Shown: piece by piece, positions 40,994 to 49,584 of the stretch
Layout of the letters: each line of letters starts with the position of its first letter
How positions within the stretch are numbered: the stretch's first letter is position 1
Made by a program: the position numbers and the translations under genes
The notes under the pieces: model-generated
Database searches by the model: none
What the model was told of the DNA's origin: nothing
The model's input: only the letters and a program-made list of their open reading frames with translations
Origin: Microbacterium sp. 70-16
Lineage (GTDB): Bacteria > Actinomycetota > Actinomycetes > Actinomycetales > Microbacteriaceae
NCBI RefSeq assembly: GCF_001898315.1
Contig: NZ_MKTQ01000014.1
Coordinates: 285,087-349,086 of the forward strand
Length of the DNA stretch: 64,000 nt
Reading direction: 5' to 3'

Positions 40994-42346
40994 TCAGCAC
41001 CCGCGGTTGTCGTTCGCCGCGCACCAGGCATCCCACTTCGCGATGCCGGCCTGATGCTCGGCGTAGGTCGCCGAGAAGATCGTCTCGCCGGTGTCCATGT
41101 TCCAGGTGACGAAGTACAGCCAGTCGCCTTCGGCGGGGTTCATCGCCGCGTCGATCGCGGTGTCGCCGGGGTTCGAGATGGGACCGACGGGCAGTCCGTC
41201 GACGACGTACGTGTTCCAGGGATTGTCGTCGGCGAGGGCTTCGGCCGACGAGCTCGCCGTACCGTCGTGCATCTCGCCGTAGCCGTACTGCGCCGTCGAG
41301 TCCATCTGCAGCTGCATGCCGTCGGCGATGCGATTGGAGATCACCCGCGAGACCTTGTAGAAGTCATCCTCCAGCCGCGCTTCGCGCTGGATGATCGAGG
41401 CGATCGTCAGGATCTCCTGCCGCTGGTCAACAGGTACCCCCACGGCATCCAGCGACTGCACGGTGCGGTCGACGAGCGTCTGGATGACCTGCTGCGCCGT
41501 CGTGCCCGGGTCGAACGTGTAGGTCGCGGGGAACAGCCAGCCCTCGAGCGGCTGACCGCCCGCGGCGACGACGTCGGGATCCGGCGTGATGCCGTACACC
41601 GAGGCATCCGCCACGGCCGCTTGGAAGTCCTCGAGCGGGATGCCCGTGCCATCGGCCAACAGCGACAGGCTCTCGTCGACGGTGAGCCCCTCGCGCAGCT
41701 GGGCGGTGTTCTCGAGCTTGTTGGCTGGATCTTCGAGCGCCGCGAGCGCCGCCTCGGAGGTCATCTGTTGCTGCAGCTGGTACGAACCGGGGTAGAACGT
41801 CGGGTTGAGGCCCTGGTCGACGAGGTAGCGGTAGAACGCCGTCGGCGTCTTGGTGACGCCCGCGTCGTAGAGCGTCTGCGAGATCGTTGCGGGGATGTCG
41901 CCGTCGGCGATCGTGATGACCACTTCGCCGGTCGCCATGCCCGCCTCGTAGTCGCGCGGCTCTTCCCAGCCCATGAACTCGCGGATCTTGTCCTCGTAGG
42001 TGTTCCAGACGTAGAAACCGCCGGCCGTCAGACCGCCCAGGATCGCGATGATGACGCCGAAGACAACCCACCCGGCGATGCGGCTCTTGCGCCGGTCGCG
42101 CTGGTGCCGCGCCTGGCGGTGGCGCTCGTCGTCGTCCGGCTCGAACAGGGCGTCCAGAGTGCGGGCGGCCGGCGCAGCCGGCTGGGGCGCGGCCTGTGCA
42201 GGCGCCGCAGCCGTCGCAGCCGCGACGGGGTCCGCCGCCGCCGGCCCAGACTCGACCGCCGCGGCCTGCTCCGCCGCGGCGTTCTGTGCGGCTTCCCGCG
42301 CCGCGCGGCGGCTCGTCGGTGCGTCGCTGTGCGGGGTTTCGGGCAT
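40994..42346 (-). CDS. mltG: endolytic murein transglycosylase MltG
   Basis: 450 aa. A cytoplasmic N-terminus rich in Ala/Glu (residues 1-80), one membrane helix (GWVVFGVIIAILGGLTAGGFYVW) and the extracytoplasmic YceG domain. The catalytic Glu is expected in ASIIQREARLED. It cuts nascent glycan strands and sets their length. The start shares one base with the ruvX stop (TGATG). Confidence 0.95.
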   Translation of the reverse strand: MPETPHSDAPTSRRAAREAAQNAAAEQAAAVESGPAAADPVAAATAAAPAQAAPQPAAPAARTLDALFEPDDDERHRQARHQRDRRKSRIAGWVVFGVIIAILGGLTAGGFYVWNTYEDKIREFMGWEEPRDYEAGMATGEVVITIADGDIPATISQTLYDAGVTKTPTAFYRYLVDQGLNPTFYPGSYQLQQQMTSEAALAALEDPANKLENTAQLREGLTVDESLSLLADGTGIPLEDFQAAVADASVYGITPDPDVVAAGGQPLEGWLFPATYTFDPGTTAQQVIQTLVDRTVQSLDAVGVPVDQRQEILTIASIIQREARLEDDFYKVSRVISNRIADGMQLQMDSTAQYGYGEMHDGTASSSAEALADDNPWNTYVVDGLPVGPISNPGDTAIDAAMNPAEGDWLYFVTWNMDTGETIFSATYAEHQAGIAKWDAWCAANDNRGC

Positions 42347-42819
42347 CAGGCAGGCTCCTGCGTCTCAGGAAGGACGGCGCCGGCCGGGGTACCGGTGCTC
42401 TTCTCGACGTCGATGGCCTGCTGAAGCAACACGACCGCCGCGACTTGATCGACAATCCTACGAGAAGACTTCTGGGAACGACCAGCACTGCGCAGGGCCG
42501 CGTGCGCCGAGACGGTGCTCAGTCGTTCGTCGACCATCCGCACGGGAAGCCCGGTTGCGGTCGCCAGCTCTGCCGCGAACGCGCGCGCGTCGTCGGTGGA
42601 TGCCGTGTCTCCCCCCGACAGGCTCACCGGAAGGCCCACCAGCAGTTCGAACGCCTCGTACTCGGTTGCCAACGCTGCGATGCGCGCAGCTGCAGCATCG
42701 GTCCGCGCGACGGTCTCCACGGGCACTGCGAGCAGGCCGTCGCGATCGCAGCGCGCGACGCCGACGCGCGCTTTGCCCACGTCGACACCGAGGCGCACCC
42801 CGCGCCGGAAGCCGGTCAC
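42346..42819 (-). CDS. ruvX: Holliday junction resolvase RuvX / YqgF
   Basis: 157 aa RNase H-like nuclease. The first catalytic Asp is in RLGVDVGKARVGVA; VGLPVSLSG and MVDERLST follow. Thought to process Holliday junctions or pre-16S rRNA ends. It overlaps alaS by 4 nt. Confidence 0.95.
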   Translation of the reverse strand: MTGFRRGVRLGVDVGKARVGVARCDRDGLLAVPVETVARTDAAAARIAALATEYEAFELLVGLPVSLSGGDTASTDDARAFAAELATATGLPVRMVDERLSTVSAHAALRSAGRSQKSSRRIVDQVAAVVLLQQAIDVEKSTGTPAGAVLPETQEPA

Positions 42820-45479
42820 GCGGTCGTCGCCGCCAGCGCGGTCACGACGGCGGTCAGCGCTGCGGGCAGCGCCGAGGCATCCGTGCCGCCGCCTTGCGCG
42901 ACGTCGTCGCGGCCACCGCCGCCTCCGCCGAGCGCGGCCGCAGCGGCCTTCGCGAGGACGCCGGCCTTCGCACCCGAGGTGCGAGCGGTCTCATCGGTCG
43001 CGACGATCACGACGGCCCGACCGGCCACCTCGGCACCGAGGGCGACGACGGCGCCGGACCCGACACGCTCGCGCACCTGGAGTGCGAGGCTGCGCACGTC
43101 GTCGCCGGATGCCGCGGTGCCGATCGACTCGGCCACCAGGCGATACGGGCCCTCGGTGCGTGCCGATGCGGCAAGCGCAGGGACGCGCCCCTCGAGCGCC
43201 TTCGCCTCGAACTGGGCGATCTTCTTCTCCGCCGCCTTCAGGCTCGCCGCCAGATCCGCGATACGCGCGGGCAACTGGTCCTTGGGGGTCTTCAGCGACG
43301 CCGACAGCTGCGAGACCAGCGCGCGCTCGGCGGCCAGCTCGCGGAAGGCATCGAGACCCACGAGGGCCTCGACGCGCCGGTTGGAGGCGCCGACCGACGA
43401 TTCGCCGACGAGGTTGATGAGTCCGATCTCGGCCGACGTCGACACGTGCGTGCCCGCGCACAGCTCACGCGACCACGGCCCGCCGATGTCGACCATGCGC
43501 ACGGTCTCGCCGTACTTCTCACCGAACAGCGCCATCGCACCGAGGCCCTTCGCCTCGTCGAGCGACAGCACGCGTGTCGTGACCTGCAGGTTGTCACGGA
43601 CCGCGTTGTTGGCGATCTCCTCGATCTCGGTCTTGGTGGCATCCGACAGGGCCTGACCCCACGCGAAGTCGAAGCGCAGGTAGCCGGCGCGGTTGAGCGA
43701 ACCGGCCTGCGTCGCCGTCTTGCCCAGCGTGTCGCGCAGGGCCGCGTGCACGAGGTGCGTGGCCGAGTGCGCCTGCTGCGCGGCGCGGCGGTTGACGGCG
43801 TCGACAACGGTGGTCGCGGCCTGATCGACGCCGACCTCGCCGCTCGTGACCTCAACCGTGTGGCTAATGAGGCCCGGCACGGGCTTCTGCACGTCGACGA
43901 CCTCGAGCTCGTATCCGGGCCCGACGATGACGCCCTTGTCGGCGACCTGGCCGCCGCTCTCGGCGTACAGCGCCGTCTCGGCGAGGATGACCTCGACGAT
44001 CTGACCTTCGGTCGCGCGCTGCACGGGCACGCCGTCGTTCAGGATGCCGAGCACCGTCGATTCGGTTTCAAGGTCGCTGTACCCGGTGAAGACCGTTTCG
44101 CCCTTGCCGCGCAGGTCGCGATAGACACTCGTGTCGGCGAGCTGACGCTTACGCGAACGCGCATCGGCCTTCGCGCGGGCGCGCTGCTCCGCCATCAGCG
44201 TGTCGAATGCGCCTCGGTCGACGGTGAGACCGGCCTCTTCGACGATCTCGAGAGTGAGGTCGATCGGGAAGCCGTACGTGTCGTGCAGCAGGAACGCCTC
44301 GGCGCCGCCGAGGCGGTCACCACCGGCGGCCTTGACGGCTGCGATCGAGGCATCCAGGTTCTCGGAGCCTGCCGCGAGCGTGCGCAGGAACGTCGCCTCT
44401 TCAGCGAGGGCGTACTGCGAGATGCGCGCGTAGTCGCTCTCGACCTCGGGGTACGACTCCTTCATGGCGTCGCGCGACACCGCGAACAGCTCGGCGAACG
44501 TCGGCCCGTCGACACCGAGCAGGCGCATCGCGCGGATGACCCGACGCATGAGCCGGCGCAGGATGTAGCCGCGACCCTCGTTCGACGGCGTCACACCGTC
44601 GCTCATCAGCATGAGCGAGGAGCGCACGTGGTCGGCGACGACGCGGAAGCGCACGTCGTCCTCGTGGTTCGCGCCGTAGGTCTTGCCGCTGAGTTCGACA
44701 GCCTTGTCGAGCACGGGACGCACCTGGTCGGTCTCGTACATGTTGTCGACGCCCTGCTTGATGAACGCGATGCGCTCGAGACCCATGCCGGTGTCGATGT
44801 TCTTGTTGGGAAGTTCGCCCACGATCGTGAAGTCGTACTTCGAGCGCACGTCGGTGATCTCGTACTGCATGAAGACGAGGTTCCAGATCTCGACGTAGCG
44901 GTCGTCGTCGGTGGCCGGCCCCCCGTCGATGCCGTAGGCGGGGCCGCGGTCGAAGAAGATCTCCGAGCAGGGGCCGGCGGGACCGGGCAGGCCCGTCGAC
45001 CAGTAGTTTGTGTCCTTGCCGAGGCGCTGGATGCGCTCGACGGGCAGATCGGTGAGCGTGCTCCAGAGCTCGTGCGCCTCGTCGTCCTCTTCGTAGACCG
45101 TGACCCACAGGTCCTTCGGGTCGAAGCCGAGGCCGCCGTCTTCTTCGGAACTGGTCAGCAGCTCCCACGCGAAGCGGATCGCGCCCTCTTTGAAGTAGTC
45201 GCCGAACGACCAGTTGCCGAGCATCTGGAAGAACGTGCCGTGCCGCGGCGTCTTGCCGACCTCTTCGATGTCGTTGGTGCGGATGCACTTCTGGTTGTCC
45301 GCCGCGCGCTTGTACGGGGCGGGCACGTCTCCCGACAGATATGGGATGAACGGCACCATGCCGGCGACGGTGAACAGCAGCGCCGGGTCATCGGTGACGA
45401 GCGAGGCGGAGGGCACGATCGTGTGCCCCTGCTTCTGGAAGTAGTCCAGGTAGCGCTGGGCGATTTCAGCGGTCTTCAT
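42816..45479 (-). CDS. alaS: alanyl-tRNA synthetase
   Basis: 887 aa, full length. Class II aminoacylation domain (1 to about 460), editing domain with the zinc set HSATHLVH (about 560) and CAGTHV (about 663), and the C-Ala region. It begins MKTAEIAQRYLDYFQKQGHT. The upstream 61 nt contain a strong hairpin (45506-45528). Confidence 0.97.
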   Translation of the reverse strand: MKTAEIAQRYLDYFQKQGHTIVPSASLVTDDPALLFTVAGMVPFIPYLSGDVPAPYKRAADNQKCIRTNDIEEVGKTPRHGTFFQMLGNWSFGDYFKEGAIRFAWELLTSSEEDGGLGFDPKDLWVTVYEEDDEAHELWSTLTDLPVERIQRLGKDTNYWSTGLPGPAGPCSEIFFDRGPAYGIDGGPATDDDRYVEIWNLVFMQYEITDVRSKYDFTIVGELPNKNIDTGMGLERIAFIKQGVDNMYETDQVRPVLDKAVELSGKTYGANHEDDVRFRVVADHVRSSLMLMSDGVTPSNEGRGYILRRLMRRVIRAMRLLGVDGPTFAELFAVSRDAMKESYPEVESDYARISQYALAEEATFLRTLAAGSENLDASIAAVKAAGGDRLGGAEAFLLHDTYGFPIDLTLEIVEEAGLTVDRGAFDTLMAEQRARAKADARSRKRQLADTSVYRDLRGKGETVFTGYSDLETESTVLGILNDGVPVQRATEGQIVEVILAETALYAESGGQVADKGVIVGPGYELEVVDVQKPVPGLISHTVEVTSGEVGVDQAATTVVDAVNRRAAQQAHSATHLVHAALRDTLGKTATQAGSLNRAGYLRFDFAWGQALSDATKTEIEEIANNAVRDNLQVTTRVLSLDEAKGLGAMALFGEKYGETVRMVDIGGPWSRELCAGTHVSTSAEIGLINLVGESSVGASNRRVEALVGLDAFRELAAERALVSQLSASLKTPKDQLPARIADLAASLKAAEKKIAQFEAKALEGRVPALAASARTEGPYRLVAESIGTAASGDDVRSLALQVRERVGSGAVVALGAEVAGRAVVIVATDETARTSGAKAGVLAKAAAAALGGGGGGRDDVAQGGGTDASALPAALTAVVTALAATTA

Positions 45480-45505
45480 TGCGAGGGGTCCTCAGGCAGG
45501 GCTCA

Positions 45506-45528
45506 GCCGCGCGCTCTCAGAGCGCGGC
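45506..45528 (-). terminator. hairpin between the 79-aa protein gene and alaS
   Basis: GCGCTCT-C-AGAGCGC at 45511-45525 sits inside flanking GCCGC/GGC pairs. It lies 13 nt past the stop of the upstream small gene. Terminator or alaS leader structure; no U-tract. Confidence 0.5.
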
Positions 45529-45540
45529 AGCGGGCGGGGG

Positions 45541-45780
45541 TCAGTCGGCGAGCGAAGCGGCGGCATCCCGCGTCGTGGCGGTGGCATCCTTCACATCGGC
45601 GGCGATGCCGTCGATCTTCGCCTCCTGCGCGCGGTACGCCTCGCCGATCCGGTCGGTGAACTCCGTGATGCGCGCATCGACCTCGGCGAGCACCTCGTGG
45701 CCGCGCGGGTCCTTGTCGACGAAGTGCGCGGCGACGAAGCCGCCGGCGAGTCCGAGCACGAACCAGAGGACGTTCTTCAT
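45541..45780 (-). CDS. small membrane protein with amphipathic helix
   Basis: 79 aa from ATG 45780 (MKNVLWFVLGLAGGFVAAHF). One N-terminal membrane helix with GxxGGF, then a charged helical stretch likely to form a coiled coil (about residues 28-79). An ATG three codons earlier exists, but TAACAT lies 7 nt before the chosen ATG, matching the leaderless pattern here. Conserved near rpsD/alaS in relatives, by recollection. Function unknown. Confidence 0.7.
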   Translation of the reverse strand: MKNVLWFVLGLAGGFVAAHFVDKDPRGHEVLAEVDARITEFTDRIGEAYRAQEAKIDGIAADVKDATATTRDAAASLAD

Positions 45781-45787
45781 GGGTTCC

Positions 45788-45793
45788 ATGTTA
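45788..45793 (-). promoter_or_regulatory. -10 box of the 79-aa membrane protein gene
   Basis: TAACAT on the minus strand, 7 nt before ATG 45780. It overlaps the upstream alternative start, which argues against that start. Confidence 0.4.
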
Positions 45794-45804
45794 GGTGCAA
45801 ACGC

Positions 45805-45836
45805 CGAAGGGCGCCGGGAGACCCCGACGCCCTTCG
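45805..45836 (-). terminator. rpsD terminator
   Basis: Perfect 9-bp stem CGAAGGGCG / CGCCCTTCG (45805-45813 and 45828-45836) with a 14-nt GC-rich loop, 40 nt past the rpsD stop. The minus-strand sequence continues GCGTTTGC, with a short T run. Confidence 0.65.
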
Positions 45837-45841
45837 TGCCC

Positions 45842-45874
45842 CGCTCGCCTCGCGAGACGAGCGAGTCGAAACGC
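45842..45874. repeat. GCGTTTCGACTCG palindromic repeat after rpsD
   Basis: CGCTCG (45842-45847) pairs with CGAGCG (45858-45863) around the palindrome CTCGCGAG; GAGTCGAAACGC completes the unit. It shares its core with the repeat at 29701-29742. Confidence 0.45.
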
Positions 45875-45876
45875 AG

Positions 45877-46506
45877 TTAGCGCGCTGCGTAGTACTCGAC
45901 GACGAGCTGCACGTCACACGTGACGGGCACCTCGGCGCGCTTGGGACGACGCACGAACCGGGCGTGCAGCTTGTCGAGCTCGACCTCGAGGTAGGCCGGA
46001 ACGTTCGGCAGCACCTCGGCGTGGCCACCGGCAGCGGCGACCTGGAAGGGCTCGAGCGCCTCGCTCTTCTCCTTGACGTGGATGAGCTGACCCGGCTTCA
46101 CGCGGAAGGACGGGCGGTCGACGAGCTGGCCGTCGACGAGGATGTGACGGTGCACGACGAGCTGGCGGGCCTGTGCCGTGGTGCGGGCGAAGCCGGCGCG
46201 CAGGACGAGCGCGTCCAGACGCATCTCGAGCAGCTCGACGAGGTTCTCACCCGTCAGGCCGTCCTTGCGGCGAGCCTCGTTGAACGTGTTGCGCAGCTGC
46301 TTCTCGCGGATGCCGTACTGCTCGCGCAGACGCTGCTTCTCACGCAGACGGACGGCGAAGTCGCTGTCCTGCTTGCGCTTGGTGCGGCCGTGCTCACCCG
46401 GAGCGTAGGGACGCTTCTCGAGGTACTTGGCTGCCTTGGGGGTGAGGGCGACGCCGAGAGCGCGCGAGAGGCGCACCTTGCGGCGGTCCTGGGACTTCGT
46501 AGCCAC
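45877..46506 (-). CDS. rpsD: 30S ribosomal protein S4
   Basis: 209 aa from a GTG with AGGAGAA 5 nt upstream. S4-domain motif ARQLVVHRHILVDGQ (about residues 105-120). The N-terminus has no zinc-binding cysteines, so this is the zinc-free (C-minus) form. S4 starts 16S rRNA folding. It stands alone rather than in the alpha operon, with a ~150-nt leader. Confidence 0.97.
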   Translation of the reverse strand: MATKSQDRRKVRLSRALGVALTPKAAKYLEKRPYAPGEHGRTKRKQDSDFAVRLREKQRLREQYGIREKQLRNTFNEARRKDGLTGENLVELLEMRLDALVLRAGFARTTAQARQLVVHRHILVDGQLVDRPSFRVKPGQLIHVKEKSEALEPFQVAAAGGHAEVLPNVPAYLEVELDKLHARFVRRPKRAEVPVTCDVQLVVEYYAAR

Positions 46507-46529
46507 GAAGTTCTCCTTCTGCTGACGCG

Positions 46530-46546
46530 GCCGTGGCTGTCACGGC
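46530..46546 (-). promoter_or_regulatory. hairpin before the rpsD ribosome-binding site
   Basis: GCCGTG-GCTGT-CACGGC, 6-bp stem ending about 10 nt upstream of the Shine-Dalgarno. S4 is known to repress its own mRNA in other bacteria; whether this stem is part of such a site is speculative. Confidence 0.3.
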
Positions 46547-46656
46547 TCGCGGACGTATCTCCCGCTCTTCGCCCTGCTCGGACTGCACGCCGGGGCACGC
46601 CGAGAGGTCTTCGTCAGAAGAGGGGGATGCCCGAAAACACGGTTTCGAGCCGATCA

Positions 46657-46665
46657 AGTCTATCA
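46657..46665 (-). promoter_or_regulatory. extended -10 promoter of rpsD
   Basis: TGATAGACT on the minus strand (TGnTAnnnT), similar to the rpoZ box. It predicts a 5' leader of roughly 145 nt. Confidence 0.5.
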
Positions 46666-46672
46666 GAGCGCG

Positions 46673-47044
46673 TCAGCCGACCGCGATGACGAGCGTCGCC
46701 CCCGCCAGGACCAGACAGACGGGCGTCATCACGGCCCGTTCGGCGCGGGAACGGGATGCCAGATTCATGGCGACGCCGAGGCAGAAGTACGCGAACAGCA
46801 TCCACGCCGCGACCCGGCTGAACTCCGTCGGCGTCGCGCTCGCGCGATCGACGAGGAGCCACGCCATCCCGGCGTAGAGCAGGACCGATGCCGCGCTCGC
46901 CCACCGCAGACGGCGCGGAAGCGTCCGATGCGCTCCGCCCCACACGAGCCGACCCCCCGGCGCGCCGCACGCGACGGCCAGCTGCAGCACCGCAAGGCCC
47001 GCGAGCAGCGCCAGCGCGACCGCGCACGCGACAGTCACGGCCAC
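46673..47044 (-). CDS. four-helix membrane protein, unknown
   Basis: 123 aa. Four hydrophobic helices (about residues 4-26, 46-64, 75-95 and 103-122). Not recognised; resembles small actinobacterial integral membrane proteins. It overlaps the next gene upstream by 10 nt and is the last gene of the padR group. The rpsD promoter lies just past its stop. Confidence 0.65.
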   Translation of the reverse strand: MAVTVACAVALALLAGLAVLQLAVACGAPGGRLVWGGAHRTLPRRLRWASAASVLLYAGMAWLLVDRASATPTEFSRVAAWMLFAYFCLGVAMNLASRSRAERAVMTPVCLVLAGATLVIAVG

Positions 47045-47328
47045 AGGAACACCGCGGACAGGAACACGAGATAGAGGATGCCGGCGCCGACGGCCAGCAC
47101 CTGCGACGGCCGCCCCCAGCGACCGCGGGTGGCTGCGGCGGCGAGGGCGCCGGCCAGCAGCACCCAGACGCCCTGGTGCCCCAGGTCGACGATGACCCGC
47201 CGCGCCCCGGTCGCGTCGGGCACCTCGACGCCGTCGCCGACCGTCGAGAACACCACGGCGACGACCGCCGCGACGACGGCCGCGAGCGTGAACCAGCGCC
47301 GCCGCGGGGCGGGGATCGTCTCGGTCAT
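47035..47328 (-). CDS. three-helix membrane protein, unknown
   Basis: 97 aa from ATG 47328, which overlaps the padR stop by 4 nt (ATGA). Three hydrophobic segments (about 12-31, 53-71 and 76-96). Not recognised. Coupling to padR suggests that PadR controls this membrane pair, a common arrangement for PadR regulators and membrane or efflux proteins. Confidence 0.65.
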   Translation of the reverse strand: MTETIPAPRRRWFTLAAVVAAVVAVVFSTVGDGVEVPDATGARRVIVDLGHQGVWVLLAGALAAAATRGRWGRPSQVLAVGAGILYLVFLSAVFLWP

Positions 47329-47864
47329 GAGAAGTCGGCCTCGCACTCGCGCAACCACGTGATCAGCGTGTCGTGCGCGCGCAGCCCGTACGCGAGCGTC
47401 GCGCGCTGCGGCGCGAACAGCGTTCGAGCCGCCTCGTCGAGGTCGGATGACTGCGCGTCGAGGTCGCGCGCGAGCGCACGCAGCCTCGCTGCTGAGGCCT
47501 CGGCCTCTCCCCGGATCGCGGCGAGCACCTCCCGCCGCTCCCCCGCGTCGGCGACGCGTCCGAGGAGGAACACCTTCGCGAGCGCGGTGGTCTCGGCGTC
47601 GGCCCGCCGGGCCGTCGGCGCGTGCATCCAGTCGCGCCAGGCGTCGGCCCCGTCGGGCGTGATCCGGTACACACGGCGCCGCCGCCTGCTGTCCGGATCG
47701 TCCTCGGTCACGGCATGGCCGACCGCCACGATCTGCCGCAGCGCACGTTCGATGCTGCCGGAACTGGCGCTGTAGAAGTGCGCGAGGCCGCCCGCGAACC
47801 GCTTCTGCAGGTCGTACAGCGATAGCGGGCCGTCGAGCAGCAGTCCCAGGATCACGTGATGCAC
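47325..47864 (-). CDS. PadR-family transcriptional regulator
   Basis: 179 aa from GTG 47864; ATG 47873, three codons earlier, is the alternative. N-terminal winged helix (ILGLLLDGPLSLYDLQKRF, then GSIERALRQIVAVGHA), C-terminal dimerising helices typical of the AphA-like PadR group. TAGCAT lies 7 nt before the GTG and overlaps the ATG, which favours the shorter start. A 15-bp palindrome fills the -35/-10 spacer, so it probably represses itself and the two membrane genes behind it. Confidence 0.85.
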   Translation of the reverse strand: MHHVILGLLLDGPLSLYDLQKRFAGGLAHFYSASSGSIERALRQIVAVGHAVTEDDPDSRRRRRVYRITPDGADAWRDWMHAPTARRADAETTALAKVFLLGRVADAGERREVLAAIRGEAEASAARLRALARDLDAQSSDLDEAARTLFAPQRATLAYGLRAHDTLITWLRECEADFS

Positions 47865-47871
47865 ATCACTC

Positions 47872-47901
47872 ATGCTACATCCCTCAGAGGGATATTGTCA
47901 C
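47872..47901 (-). promoter_or_regulatory. padR promoter with a palindromic operator in the spacer
   Basis: Minus strand: GTGACA (-35, 47896-47901), 18-nt spacer, TAGCAT (-10, 47872-47877). The spacer holds the palindrome ATCCCTC-T-GAGGGAT (47879-47893), and TACAT...ATAT flanks fit the ATGT/ACAT style of PadR sites. A bound dimer would block RNA polymerase. Confidence 0.6.
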
Positions 47902-48125
47902 CGGCCCAGATCGAGCGGCTGACGGGATGGAACGGCAGGGCGTCCGTGCCGAGCGTGTCGAGGCGGTACCAGCTGACGGTCGTGTCAGCGTCGCGCTGAA
48001 CTCGCGCCGACGGCATCGTCAGCGCGCTCGCCGAATTCCATACCACCACCTGGTGCGCGGAGGAATCGGTCGCCCTCGCGGCCGACGTCCTCTTCGGCGA
48101 GCATCCAGCCATCGCTCCCCCGATG
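47897..48125 (-). pseudogene. decayed Nudix hydrolase remnant
   Basis: One minus-strand frame reads GDRFLRAPGGGMEFGERADDAV, the start of a Nudix box (G-x5-E), but breaks before the REUxEE part and soon stops. The neighbouring frame continues with TVSWYRLDTLGTDALPFHP, like the C-terminal end of a Nudix protein. So a deletion or frameshift removed the middle. No intact start is seen; the remnant lies between rarA and padR. An 80-codon open frame here is not a credible gene by itself. Confidence 0.5.
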
Positions 48126-48147
48126 GGGCCGGGCCGGCCGTTTGGGT

Positions 48148-49476
48148 CTACTCGCCCAGAATCTTGCGGATCTTCTCCAGGCGGGCGGAGATGTCGCGCT
48201 CGAGGCCGCGGCCGGTGGGCTCGTAGTAGTGGCGGCCGCGCAGCTCATCGGGCAGATACTGCTGCGTCGCGACGCCCACCTCCAGATCGTGCGGATACAC
48301 ATACCCCTTGCCGTGGCCGAGCCGCTTGGCACCCGGGTAGTGCGCGTCGCGCAGGTGGGTCGGCACGCGCCCGAACCCGCCCGCGCGCACATCGGCGATC
48401 GCCTTGTCGATCGCCATGTAGGCGGCGTTGGACTTCGCGGTCGTCGCGAGATACGCCGTCGCCTCGGCGAGCGGAATCCGCCCCTCGGGCATCCCGATGA
48501 ACGCGACCGCGTCGGCCGCCGCCGTCGCGATGACGAGCGCCTGCGGGTCGGCGAGGCCGATGTCTTCGGATGCCGAGATCACGAGCCGCCGCGCGATGAA
48601 CCGCGGGTCCTCCCCCGCCTCGATCATCCGCGCGAGGTAGTGGATCGCCGCGTCGACGTCCGATCCGCGGATCGACTTGATGAACGCACTGATGACGTCG
48701 TAGTGCTCGTCGCCCTGTCGGTCGTAGCGCAGTAGCGCGCGATCGACGGCCTGGGCGACCTGCTCGGCGGTGATCACGCTGCCGGTCTCCGAGTCCGTCG
48801 AGGGGTCGACCATCGACGCGGCAGCCTCCAGCGATGTGAGCGCCCGACGTGCGTCGCCGGATGCCAGCTGGATCAGCGCCGTGCGCGCTTCGGGTGTCAA
48901 CTCGATCGCGCCCGACAGACCGCGCGGGTCGGTCACCGCCCGGTCGATGAGGGTGCCGAGGTCGTCGTCGGTGAGCGGCTGCAGCGTCAGCAGCAGCGAC
49001 CGCGACAGCAGCGGCGAGATGACGGAGAACGACGGGTTCTCCGTCGTCGCAGCGATCAAGATGACCCAACCGTTCTCGACGCCGGGCAGCAGGGCATCCT
49101 GCTGCGCTTTGGTGAAGCGGTGGATCTCGTCAAGGAACAGGATCGTCGACGTGCCGTACAGATCGCGCTGCGTCATGGCATCCTGCATCACCTCGCGCAC
49201 GTCGCGGACGCCGGCCGTCACAGCCGACAGCTCGACGAACCGCCGACCCGAGGTGCGGGCGATCGCCTGGGCGAGCGTCGTCTTGCCGGTTCCCGGCGGG
49301 CCCCACAGGATCACCGAGACGGCGTTCTTGGCACTGCCGGCGGGGTCAGCGAGTGCGACGAGGGGCGACCCCGGCCGCAGCAGATGCGACTGGCCGGCGA
49401 CTTCGTCCAGCGAAACGGGGCGCATGCGCACGGCCAGCGGTGTCTGACCTTGGAAGAGAGCGGATGCCTGTGCCAC
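48148..49476 (-). CDS. rarA: replication-associated recombination protein RarA (MgsA)
   Basis: 442 aa AAA+ ATPase. Walker [12 protein letters not shown] (about residues 58-68), Walker [10 protein letters not shown] (about 110), sensor AATTENPSF, then the clamp-loader-like oligomerisation domain with [16 protein letters not shown]. It acts at stalled forks with SSB. The GTG start sits 6 nt after TAGCCT (leaderless). Confidence 0.95.
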   Translation of the reverse strand: MAQASALFQGQTPLAVRMRPVSLDEVAGQSHLLRPGSPLVALADPAGSAKNAVSVILWGPPGTGKTTLAQAIARTSGRRFVELSAVTAGVRDVREVMQDAMTQRDLYGTSTILFLDEIHRFTKAQQDALLPGVENGWVILIAATTENPSFSVISPLLSRSLLLTLQPLTDDDLGTLIDRAVTDPRGLSGAIELTPEARTALIQLASGDARRALTSLEAAASMVDPSTDSETGSVITAEQVAQAVDRALLRYDRQGDEHYDVISAFIKSIRGSDVDAAIHYLARMIEAGEDPRFIARRLVISASEDIGLADPQALVIATAAADAVAFIGMPEGRIPLAEATAYLATTAKSNAAYMAIDKAIADVRAGGFGRVPTHLRDAHYPGAKRLGHGKGYVYPHDLEVGVATQQYLPDELRGRHYYEPTGRGLERDISARLEKIRKILGE

Positions 49477-49482
49477 CTGTCC

Positions 49483-49488
49483 AGGCTA
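49483..49488 (-). promoter_or_regulatory. -10 box of a leaderless rarA promoter
   Basis: TAGCCT on the minus strand, 6 nt before the GTG of rarA. Confidence 0.5.
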
Positions 49489-49540
49489 ACCGTGGCCACC
49501 GACGCGGCGGCGCGCGCCGGAAGCAGAGAGCGTGCCGGGA

Positions 49541-49546
49541 TAGGAT
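49541..49546 (+). promoter_or_regulatory. candidate -10 for the 103-aa membrane protein gene
   Basis: TAGGAT on the plus strand, about 33 nt before the transcript would meet the strong GGAGG site of the gene at 49585. Divergent from rarA. Confidence 0.4.
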
Positions 49547-49584
49547 TTGTGCGGCCCGGCACACCGGGGACGAAGGAGGTTCCC

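Noticed and set aside
42048..45659. A 1203-codon open frame on the plus strand opposite alaS
   Set aside because: Exact antisense of alaS, ruvX and part of mltG with no recognisable motif; shadow frame.
47870..48112. An 80-codon minus-strand frame as a gene
   Set aside because: It overlaps padR and covers only the tail of a Nudix-like sequence; better explained as part of a decayed gene.
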